Origin: Coleofasciculus sp. S288
Lineage (GTDB): Bacteria > Cyanobacteriota > Cyanobacteriia > Cyanobacteriales > Coleofasciculaceae
Length of the DNA: 7,027 bases
Assembly: GCA_020216575.1 (NCBI GenBank)
Contig: JAIUYC010000186.1
Location: 1 to 7,027 of the forward strand
Direction: 5' to 3'
A model generated the notes under the pieces. That model was given only the letters and a program-made list of their open reading frames with translations, did not search any database and was not told the DNA's origin. The translations under genes were made by a program, and so were the position numbers. Of the stretch, positions 1 through 4,973 are shown in pieces. The stretch's first letter is position 1. Every line of letters starts with the position of its first letter.

Positions 1-590
1 AGGATAGGATGGTCAGCCCCTAACTGACGAACTAAGCGTGCTTTCTCCTGAGAACCGACTGTCGTGCAAACCTCTGTCCCTCGGAGTTTAGCAAGCTGGA
101 TGGCAACATGACCGACGCCACCCGCCCCTGCATGAATCAATACTTTTCGCCCCGCTTCCAAGCGTCCCCTATCGTAGAGGGATTCCCAAGCGGTGATGAG
201 TACCAAAGGTGCTGCCGCTGCCTCGCTGAAGGAAAGAGACGTTGGTTTGAGAGCCACCAGTCGTTCATCAACAACCGTATATTGAGCATAGTTACCCGTG
301 CCAGATTTCCCTAAGCCTCCAGCACAGAAATAGACTTCATCGCCAACCCGAAATCGCTGCACATTAGAACCAGCCGCTTCCACCACACCAGCCCCATCAC
401 AGCCTAGAATTGCTGGCATCTGGTCGGGATAAAACGTGCCGCGCTGGCGGAGTTTGGTGTCAATCGGGTTGACGCCTGCGGCGTGGAGACGCACCAAGAT
501 TTGTGTGTCGTTTTGAAGTTTGGGTTGTGGCACATCCTGAAGTTGCAGTACTTCTGGTTCGCCTGCTGCGGTCATTAAGACAGCTTTCAT
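1..590 (-). CDS. Zinc-independent quinone oxidoreductase / MDR-family dehydrogenase (partial, N-terminal part)
   Basis: 196 codons are visible before the left edge cuts the gene; family members are usually about 320-340 residues. The protein starts MKAVLMTAAGEPEVLQLQDV, a typical opening of NADPH:quinone reductases of the medium-chain dehydrogenase/reductase superfamily (zeta-crystallin-like). Residues about 1-125 form the GroES-like domain (GCDGAGVV at 63-70, RVGDEVYF at 81-88). The Rossmann nucleotide-binding loop AGAGGVG is at 154-160, followed by HVAIQLAK. The GHE and CGTD zinc-ligand motifs of alcohol dehydrogenases are absent; NPIDTK stands in place of CGTD, which supports the zinc-free, NADPH-dependent branch. 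It is a soluble enzyme expected to reduce quinones or related carbonyls; the substrate cannot be told from sequence. The start at 590 is chosen because it gives the family's normal N-terminus; no clear Shine-Dalgarno precedes it. An internal Met at residue 6 is the alternative. The gene is transcribed away from the rest of the window. Confidence 0.9.
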   Translation of the reverse strand, partial: MKAVLMTAAGEPEVLQLQDVPQPKLQNDTQILVRLHAAGVNPIDTKLRQRGTFYPDQMPAILGCDGAGVVEAAGSNVQRFRVGDEVYFCAGGLGKSGTGNYAQYTVVDERLVALKPTSLSFSEAAAAPLVLITAWESLYDRGRLEAGRKVLIHAGAGGVGHVAIQLAKLRGTEVCTTVGSQEKARLVRQLGADHPI

Positions 591-689
591 GAGATCAGTG
601 TTGTAGCTTTATCTGAAACTCTACCGCAACTAGAAGGTGATGTTGAAGCATCACTCGGTTATATCAATTACCTAAATGTTTGCTACAGA

Positions 690-800
690 TACTCGTTCGC
701 GTAGCGTGCGCGTTAGCGCAATCCCCCCCCAGCCCCCCGGAGAACAAAAAGCGTCTGCTTCGCAAACGCTCCTTACGTCGCTACCGCTTCGCTAAGGTGC
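690..800. repeat. Cluster of GC-rich cyanobacterial interspersed palindromes
   Basis: This non-coding stretch is made of short GC-rich words of the kind scattered through filamentous cyanobacterial genomes (GTTCGCGTAGCG, GCGTTAGCGC, CGCTACCGCTTCGCTAAGG). A clear hairpin lies at 750-770: AGCGT-c-TGC, loop TTC, GCA-a-ACGCT. The run at 721-738 (C-tract, AG, C-tract) is close to the inverse of the G-tract at 839-854. The individual words are visible; their assignment to a named repeat family is from general knowledge and has not been checked. Confidence 0.55.
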
Positions 801-830
801 GATAGCAGGACAGCAACATCTGACTCCCTG

Positions 831-911
831 CTTTTTAAGGGGGGCGGGGGGGATCGAAGAGGGGGAGAAAACTCTTAAAGTCCCCCTTTTTAAGAGGGAT
901 TTAGGGGGATC
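831..911. repeat. Direct repeat pair of a G-rich intergenic motif, with hairpin
   Basis: Two related copies of the motif CTTTTTAAG-(G-rich)-GGGGGATC lie at 831-855 and 886-911, in the same orientation. The second copy is more degenerate (AGAGGGATTTAGGGGGATC). Around the second copy, AAAGTCCCCCTT (877-888) and AAGAGGGATTT (892-902) can pair with one bulged G, giving a hairpin. Similar 'TCCCCCTTTTTAAGGGGGATTTAGGGGGATC'-like words recur in many cyanobacterial spacers. The hairpin lies downstream of the stop of the protease-like gene (minus strand, 945), so it could help end that transcript, but there is no clean T-tract. Confidence 0.5.
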
Positions 912-944
912 TACAATTTGTCGCATTCTTTTTTCTATTGGATA

Positions 945-1610
945 TTAAAGTGCGATCGCACTTTCCAACAGTCGCCTGCATCTTGCTCTATTGAGGAACA
1001 CCGCAACGTGGAAAACTGTGCCGCTTTCTCGATCAACCTCTCTCGCTACACGAATCCCGATAACTTGGCCGTTGGTATTAAAAACCGGAGCGCCCGTCAC
1101 ACCACTCCACCTGGGAGCATTGTAGAGCAGAAGTCCTCCGAGACGATTCTTGATCATTCCCTTGCTGAAATCGAATTCTCGGCGTTCACCACGAATTGTT
1201 AGAGGGTAGCCAGCCATGTAAACAGGCGTGCCAATCAGGGCATGATCTGAATTCCCTAAGGAAGCGACTGGATAGGTGTCAGAACTATCGAATTGGACAA
1301 TGGTGATATCAGGCACATTCGCCCATTTCTGAAACCCGATGACTTGAGTAACAGCATACTCCTTCTCCTGATGGGTGTGAATGGTGTGTTCAACATTTGT
1401 GCGTCCAACCGCACGGTTAGCGGTGAGTACGGTGTAAGTTCCTCCATTTCGGTTGATGATCACTCCAGAACCACCACCTCCAGAGGCGTTATGAATCTTC
1501 ACGGTTACTGGACGCGCTATTTTGGCAAGAGTCATGGAGGCGACTAGTTGCTGAACATCTGCGGTTATGGTTGTCTCACTCAGAAAATTGGAACGCGAAT
1601 TGAAGCTCAT
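945..1610 (-). CDS. Trypsin-fold (S1/V8-like) protein, probable pseudoprotease
   Basis: The 221-residue protein follows the cyanobacterial S1-type serine protease pattern throughout. GSGVIINRNGGTYTVLTA is at 47-64, PDITIVQF at 100-107, LGNSDHALIGTPVYMAGYP at 118-136, and a C-terminal nucleophile region GVTGAPVFNTNGQVIGI at 170-186. Active family members read TANH, D and GMSGGPV at the triad positions. Here the His position is Arg66 (codon CGT), the Asp is kept (Asp101), and the Ser position is Thr172 with GG changed to GA. Two of three triad residues are therefore lost while the fold motifs remain, so proteolysis is unlikely; a binding, adaptor or regulatory role is inferred. There is no signal peptide or membrane segment, so it is probably cytoplasmic, and no TPR tail follows. 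The start at 1610 is supported by AAAGGAG six bases upstream. It is transcribed divergently from the HTH-ATPase gene. The reading frame is intact, arguing against simple decay. Confidence 0.8.
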   Translation of the reverse strand: MSFNSRSNFLSETTITADVQQLVASMTLAKIARPVTVKIHNASGGGGSGVIINRNGGTYTVLTANRAVGRTNVEHTIHTHQEKEYAVTQVIGFQKWANVPDITIVQFDSSDTYPVASLGNSDHALIGTPVYMAGYPLTIRGERREFDFSKGMIKNRLGGLLLYNAPRWSGVTGAPVFNTNGQVIGIRVAREVDRESGTVFHVAVFLNRARCRRLLESAIAL

Positions 1611-1856
1611 CGCTAACTCCTTTGGGTTTGCTTAACTTCTAGGAGGATTAAGAAGTGGTCGAAACACTCCATAAGGTGGTTTTAGGGACTACATCCCTAT
1701 ATAAAACCTCATGGCTGATGGAGTTCAGGAGTGAGAAGCGCTTGAGTTGTTAAAGATTTAGACTAGATTACTGACTTTTGACTGGGTTATGGCAACCTTG
1801 CCCTGAAAGCACTGAGAAAGACCGCTAAGATCCAAGCAGCTTCTATCATGTGAGCC
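1611..1856. promoter_or_regulatory. Divergent control region with two dyads
   Basis: This spacer separates the protease-like gene (leftward) from the HTH-ATPase (rightward) and must carry promoters for both. Dyad 1 is ACTTCT (1635-1640), 10-base spacer, AGAAGT (1651-1656). Dyad 2 is a long imperfect inverted repeat: GGTTTTAGGGA (1678-1688), loop CTACA, TCCC, a TATA bulge, then TAAAACC (to 1708). It is flanked by outer arms CTCCAT (1667-1672) / ATGGAG (1718-1723) and CACTCC (1665-1670) / GGAGTG (1728-1733). Rightward, TTGAGT (1742-1747) and TAGATT (1764-1769), 16 apart, are a weak promoter candidate. Leftward, TATATA (1698-1703) could be a -10 element but lacks a good -35. Because the rightward gene encodes an HTH protein, autoregulation through these dyads is a reasonable inference. 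Confidence 0.4.
1617..1623 (-). promoter_or_regulatory. Strong Shine-Dalgarno (AAAGGAG) of the protease-like gene
   Basis: On the minus strand AAAGGAG lies six bases before the ATG at 1610. It fixes the start codon and is the clearest ribosome binding site in the window; the HTH-ATPase, nuclease and AAA-GAF genes have no comparable one. Confidence 0.75.
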
Positions 1857-3116
1857 ATGTCGCGATCGCTCCGAGTTCATCAGGACTACATCAAAAAAGT
1901 TAAGTTAGCGCTCAAGCGTAATGGCTTTGCACGTCAGAAAGACCTAGCTGAAGAGTTAGGGCTTTCTCTGACGACAGTTAGTAACTTCCTCAATGGTAAA
2001 GCTGTTGATTACGTCAACTTTACAGAAATTTGTCGCAGTTTGGAGCTGGACTGGAAAGCGATCGCAAATTTAGAGGAGGATTCTGAACCGCAGGACAGCC
2101 TAGACGAGGAAGAACCGCTTACCTCAGAGGCTTATATCGAGCGAGTCCCCCATGAATCTCAATGCTATGAAGCCATTTTAAAGCCCGGTGCATTAGTTCG
2201 GATTAAAGCGCCCCTACAAATGGGCAAAACGACACTGCTGGAACGAGTGCTGCATCAGGCAAGAGAGCAAGGCTATCGCACACTGACCTTGAGCTTTGCC
2301 TTAGCCGATAGTACCGTACTCACCGACTTGCGCCAATTCTCGCGATGGTTTTGTGCCAGCGTTGGTCAGAATTTAGGACTGCCGAATAAATTGGACGAGT
2401 ATTGGGATGATGTTTTTGGCTGCAATACCAACACCACGGCTTACTTTCAAGAATATCTGTTACCAAAAACAGCTAATCCGTTGGTACTGGCATTAGATGA
2501 AGTCGATCTCGTTTTTGAACACCCACAAATTGCCGATGACTTTTGTCGTCTTTTGCGGGGTTGGTATGATATTGCCAGACGGGGCGATCGCAGTAGTGTT
2601 CTCTGGAAACAATTGCGGTTGGTGGTGGTACACTCTACAGAAGTGTATCGGTCATTAATTTTTAGTTCCTCGCCGTTAGGTAATGTTGGGTTGGTGATTG
2701 AGTTACCTGAATTGACGCGGGATGAGGTGCAGGAGTTGGCACGGCGTCATGGATTAGAGTGGGGTTCTACTCAGGTTGAGAAACTAATGGCGATGGTGGG
2801 AGGGCATCCCTATCTCGTGCAACTTGCATTAGAGCGGATTCGATGTCAGGATGTGACGTTGGAATATCTGTTACAAACGGCTCCAACAGAAGCAGGAATT
2901 TACAGCGATCCTCTGCGAAGACAGTTGGGGAACTTACAGGAACATCCAGAATTAGCGGCAGCGTTTAAAGAGGTGGTGAAGGCGGATAGTTGGGTGAATA
3001 TCGAATCGAATTGGGTGTTTAAGTTATACAGCATGGGGCTAGTGAAGTTGCAAGGAAATGAAGTGATGCCACGCTGCGATTTGTATCGTCAGTATTTTCG
3101 CGATCGCCTTAAATGA
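1857..3116 (+). CDS. XRE-type HTH + AAA-like (AAA_35, STAND-type) ATPase
   Basis: The protein has 419 residues. Residues about 10-70 form an XRE/Cro-like helix-turn-helix with recognition helix SLTTVSNFLNG (37-47), a domain often placed at the N-terminus of cyanobacterial STAND NTPases. An acidic linker (about 72-90) leads into an AAA-like NTPase domain. Walker A is the variant APLQMGKTT (118-126), lacking the usual first Gly; Walker B is LVLALDEVD (209-217, Asp214-Glu215); a sensor-like strand LVVVHSTE is at 255-262. The GGHPYLVQLAL motif of this family is at 315-325, and a C-terminal winged-helix segment with SMGLVKLQGNEVMPRCDLYRQYF is at 392-414. It ends shortly after, with no WD40 or TPR sensor repeats, which is short for a STAND protein. 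It is expected to be a cytoplasmic NTP-dependent switch that can also bind DNA. The gene overlaps the next by ATGA, so the nuclease is the likely partner. No Shine-Dalgarno is obvious; the start fits the family's usual N-terminus (SRSLRV). Confidence 0.85.
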   Translation: MSRSLRVHQDYIKKVKLALKRNGFARQKDLAEELGLSLTTVSNFLNGKAVDYVNFTEICRSLELDWKAIANLEEDSEPQDSLDEEEPLTSEAYIERVPHESQCYEAILKPGALVRIKAPLQMGKTTLLERVLHQAREQGYRTLTLSFALADSTVLTDLRQFSRWFCASVGQNLGLPNKLDEYWDDVFGCNTNTTAYFQEYLLPKTANPLVLALDEVDLVFEHPQIADDFCRLLRGWYDIARRGDRSSVLWKQLRLVVVHSTEVYRSLIFSSSPLGNVGLVIELPELTRDEVQELARRHGLEWGSTQVEKLMAMVGGHPYLVQLALERIRCQDVTLEYLLQTAPTEAGIYSDPLRRQLGNLQEHPELAAAFKEVVKADSWVNIESNWVFKLYSMGLVKLQGNEVMPRCDLYRQYFRDRLK

Positions 3117-3817
3117 GAGCTAAGACAGGAAATCCTTTATACTACCTAGAGCAACACTCCACCTCTAGATTGCAGGAAACACTCGTGTCATTCGATTCTT
3201 ACAAAAATATCGGAGAAGTTCTCAAAGATTACGGAATTACTTCTTCTGAGGATAACTATATTATCGAAATGGAAATGATGATACGGGAATCCTTTAAAGA
3301 GGAGTTAGAGTTTTGCCTCAGAGAATTCACGTTTGAAGAGTCAGAATATGCAATTTGCGAAACGATTATTTTTCCAATTCTGAAAGAAGTTTATCGGAAT
3401 TATCGAGATAAATTTACGCTCTGGAGCCACAAGCCGCTGGTTTATGATGAAAACCTTTCAGGTATACCTGATTATATAGTAGCCAAAAGGTCGCCGCTGG
3501 GAAAAGAGGTATTTGAGAAGCCATTTTTCGTAGCTGTTGAAGCAAAACGAGACGATTTTATTAAAGGATGGGGTCAATGTTTAGCAGAAATGGTGGCAAT
3601 TCAGAAGATTAACGAACAACCGGAACAGCAAAGAATATTTGGAATTGTTTCCAACGGTCAGCTTTGGCAATTTGGTCAACTTAAGGCAAACCTTTTTACA
3701 AGGAATTTTAGAGCCTACACGATTTACAATCTAGAGCAACTTTTTGCGGCGATTAATTTTATTTTTAGTCAATGTGAGTTAGAGTTAGAGGCGATCGCTC
3801 TCCACAATCAGAGATAA
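3113..3817 (+). CDS. PD-(D/E)XK nuclease-like protein, translationally coupled to the HTH-ATPase
   Basis: I do not recognise a named family, but the 234-residue protein carries the signature of the PD-(D/E)XK nuclease fold, close in style to the N-terminal nuclease of type I restriction R subunits. Glu83 in an early helix (ICETIIFPIL) may be the helix-1 acid. SGIPDYIVAK (116-125) supplies Asp120, FFVAVEAKR (138-146) supplies Glu143 and Lys145, and GWGQCLAEM (152-160) supplies the Gln155 often found after the EXK motif. FGIVSNGQLWQFGQL (176-190) is the usual beta-hairpin after it. All core residues are present, so metal-dependent DNA cleavage is plausible but unproven; RNA or another substrate is possible. 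Its ATG sits inside the end of the preceding gene (ATGA), with no ribosome site of its own, implying coupled translation. Its composition looks more AT-rich than the upstream gene. The last eight codons and stop lie inside a repeat copied at 4712. Confidence 0.7.
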   Translation: MRAKTGNPLYYLEQHSTSRLQETLVSFDSYKNIGEVLKDYGITSSEDNYIIEMEMMIRESFKEELEFCLREFTFEESEYAICETIIFPILKEVYRNYRDKFTLWSHKPLVYDENLSGIPDYIVAKRSPLGKEVFEKPFFVAVEAKRDDFIKGWGQCLAEMVAIQKINEQPEQQRIFGIVSNGQLWQFGQLKANLFTRNFRAYTIYNLEQLFAAINFIFSQCELELEAIALHNQR

Positions 3818-3830
3818 TGGACGCGATCGC
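3791..3830 (+). repeat. HIP1-bounded repeat, copy 1 (overlaps nuclease stop)
   Basis: The 40-base unit begins and ends with a perfect HIP1 octamer and holds CTCCACAATCAGAGATAATG between them. It encodes the last eight residues (AIALHNQR) and stop of the nuclease. Its first 32 bases match copy 2 at 30 of 32 positions, in the same orientation, 921 bases apart. Confidence 0.75.
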
Positions 3831-3968
3831 CTTTCAGCTCCGAATAATTATAATTCCTTGTTATGGGGTGTATCTGGGGTTTAGCAAGACGCGATCTGCT
3901 GTAAGCGGCAGCGTGAGAGCGATCGCAGATTGAACCCATCCCCTCTCACACGATCGCGCTCCTTTGAT
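3818..3968. other. Convergent spacer between nuclease and toxin; possible hairpin terminator at 3913-3949
   Basis: The two flanking genes point toward each other, so transcripts from both sides should end here. GTGAGAG (3913-3919) and CTCTCAC (3943-3949) can pair, with HIP1-related words nested and adjacent, but no T-tract follows on either strand, so an intrinsic terminator is only a possibility. A perfect AT palindrome AATTATAATT lies at 3846-3855. No gene is seen. Confidence 0.35.
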
Positions 3969-4266
3969 TCAGTCTGTTTTGAAAATATTATTCAAGTTAC
4001 GATAACCACTAATAATCCGCAAAATTTCAATTCTATCTTCAACAATTTGGATAAAAAATGATGTAGCCCATTAATGAGACTCCACGTAAACCGGGGGCAA
4101 ACTGGGCATAGGAGCGCCCCAAGTAGGGAAACTGAGCAAGATACTGACATTTTTTTCCAAATGCTTCAACAAATCTATCGCCAGCATCAATACTTTGCTC
4201 TAAGAAGTAATCAGAAATTGCGGATAAGTCTCGGCTGGCTTCAAGGGTGATGACCAGGCGGTTCAT
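3969..4266 (-). pseudogene. ParE/RelE-type toxin, frameshifted near the C-terminus
   Basis: The frame opened at 4266 reads a ParE-like toxin (MNRLVITLEASRDLSAISDYF, then FVEAF, YLAQFPYLGR, GLRGVSLMGYIIFY) but stops after 75 residues at 4039. Family members have about 95-100. The next frame continues the expected C-terminus without a gap: QIVEDRIEILRIISGYRNLNNIFKTD, ending at the TGA at 3969-3971. Removing one base near CC (4049-4050), or one T of the six-T run just before it on the minus strand, joins the two parts into a 98-residue toxin. ParE toxins act on DNA gyrase and RelE relatives on translating mRNA; the subtype is not decided here. The lost strand normally completes the fold, so the 75-residue product is probably inactive. 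A sequencing error or slippage at T6 are alternatives. The start overlaps the antitoxin stop by ATGA, as in a TA operon. Confidence 0.75.
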
Positions 4267-4553
4267 ACTCTCGCTTCTCTAGCTTGTTGCACTTTTTTTC
4301 TGAGTTGAGCGAGTACGTCTTCTGCGTTTAGCACTTCGCCGCGTTGTGCCTGTTCTCGTGCTAGGTTAATTTTCTGCTGAGTTGCTTGCACCCATGCTAA
4401 ATAATCTGGGCTGTCATTAGCATCAGACGGGTCAACATCATCGATTAATAGCAGCAATGCTGTGTTGATCGCTTCTTCTAAGGAGGGGTATTTCCCATAC
4501 CTTACCAAGGCTTCAAGGACTTGGGTTTGCTCTTGGCTCAAGGTGATTTGCAT
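4263..4553 (-). CDS. ParD-like ribbon-helix-helix antitoxin
   Basis: From Met at 4553 the protein has 96 residues. An N-terminal ribbon-helix-helix DNA-binding region comprises strand MQITLS, helix about 7-22 and PSLEEAINTALLLLI. A charged C-terminal helix follows, with RGEVLNAEDVLAQLRKK, the toxin-binding style tail of ParD antitoxins. It should neutralise the downstream ParE-like toxin and repress its own promoter. The frame stays open up to an ATG at 4589, but that would add 12 residues (MFSNPHLDSEIT) unlike the family, and it lies at or upstream of the predicted transcription start near 4587, so 4553 is preferred. The stop overlaps the toxin start by ATGA. With the toxin frame broken, the antitoxin may persist as a free repressor or as an anti-addiction gene. 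Confidence 0.8.
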   Translation of the reverse strand: MQITLSQEQTQVLEALVRYGKYPSLEEAINTALLLLIDDVDPSDANDSPDYLAWVQATQQKINLAREQAQRGEVLNAEDVLAQLRKKVQQAREARV

Positions 4554-4593
4554 TGTTATCTCTGAATCTAGGTGAGGATTGGAGAACAAATGT

Positions 4594-4623
4594 ATTGTAG
4601 TGGCTTTGCCTAGCGATCGCCAA
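4594..4623 (-). promoter_or_regulatory. Candidate sigma-70-type promoter of the antitoxin-toxin operon
   Basis: On the minus strand TTGGCG (4623-4618) and TACAAT (4599-4594) are separated by 18 bases, matching the -35 and -10 consensus at 4 of 6 and 5 of 6 positions. Predicted transcription start is near 4587, about 34 bases before the preferred antitoxin ATG. The -35 box is built partly from a HIP1 site. Confidence 0.5.
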
Positions 4624-4711
4624 GAGTACGTGAGAAATTGCTGGGATACCTGGGAAGAGAGTTTCTATGGGTTAGGGAAAGGCGCGAGTACACTCTCCTA
4701 TATTTCCCTAT

Positions 4712-4753
4712 GCGCTCGCTCTCCACAATTAGAGATAATGGACATGTGATCGC
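4712..4753 (+). repeat. HIP1-bounded repeat, copy 2 (decayed)
   Basis: This is the second copy of the unit at 3791-3830: 30 of the first 32 bases are identical. The bounding HIP1 sites are each changed by one base (GCGCTCGC and GTGATCGC), and two bases (AT) are inserted before the second. It lies upstream of the TA operon and in no gene. Together the copies flank the TA operon. Confidence 0.75.
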
Positions 4754-4816
4754 TTCTCATTTAGGTAGTTCTACCCTACATAAACAAAGTTAGGCAGCAA
4801 AAGTCTAGTTGGCTTC

Positions 4817-4841
4817 TATTCGCGATTCATAATCGTGAATA
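4817..4841. promoter_or_regulatory. 11-bp dyad with 3-base loop upstream of the AAA-GAF gene
   Basis: TATTCGCGATT, loop CAT, AATCGTGAATA pair along their full length with one G-T wobble. TTGACC, a possible -35 box, begins two bases after the second arm, so the dyad is well placed for an operator, or for a hairpin in an upstream transcript. Confidence 0.4.
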
Positions 4842-4973
4842 ATTGACCCCTTCCCTCGTCTTTTTGCAATGATCCCTGTCTCCTATTTTCAGGTTAGGCA
4901 TCATGAACTGCACTCACAACGAAGGAATGAAAATTCTTCACTCCTGACTCCCTGACTCCCTATCTTCAGTTAG

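Larger units (their letters stand above)
591..944. other. Intergenic spacer between oxidoreductase start and protease-like gene stop
   Basis: No coding region is supported here. It should carry the promoter of the oxidoreductase, read leftward, and the 3' end of the protease-like transcript. On the minus strand TTGCGG followed after 18 bases by TACAAC lies about 15-45 bases upstream of the oxidoreductase ATG and is only a weak promoter match. The rest is the GC-rich palindrome cluster and the G-rich repeat pair listed separately. Confidence 0.6.
4600..4973. other. Divergent spacer between TA operon and AAA-GAF gene
   Basis: This spacer carries the TA promoter's -35 region, repeat copy 2 and the dyad at 4817-4841. 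A short tandem TGACTCCC word occurs twice near 4945-4960; the same word occurs near 811. A rightward promoter must lie here, but only TTGACC (4843-4848) just after the dyad looks like a -35 box and no good -10 follows at the right distance. No coding region is supported. Confidence 0.5.

Noticed and set aside
108..314. Plus-strand open frame of 68 codons
   Set aside because: It lies wholly inside the oxidoreductase coding region on the other strand, which has clear domain motifs; this is a shadow frame.
690..911. CRISPR-like array in the repeat-rich spacer
   Set aside because: The repeats are short and irregular, with no constant unit, no regular spacing and no cas gene nearby.
918..1547. 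Plus-strand open frames at 918-1202 and 1293-1547, and a minus-strand frame at 1256-1447
   Set aside because: All overlap the protease-like gene, whose product matches a known fold from end to end; none has recognisable motifs or a ribosome site.
945..1610. Active trypsin-like serine protease
   Set aside because: The His and Ser triad positions read Arg and Thr, so an active enzyme call is not supported even though the fold is.
3913..3949. Confident intrinsic terminator
   Set aside because: The 7-bp arms are separated by 23 bases and no T-tract follows, so it is mentioned only as a possibility within the spacer entry.
4554..4589. Upstream start of the antitoxin at 4589
   Set aside because: The added 12 residues do not fit the ribbon-helix-helix N-terminus, and the predicted transcription start lies about at this ATG, so 4553 is preferred.
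3791..4753. Insertion sequence or integrated phage between the direct repeats
   Set aside because: No transposase, integrase or terminal inverted repeat is present between the copies; only the TA pair is. The insertion idea is kept as a finding, not as a mobile element call.
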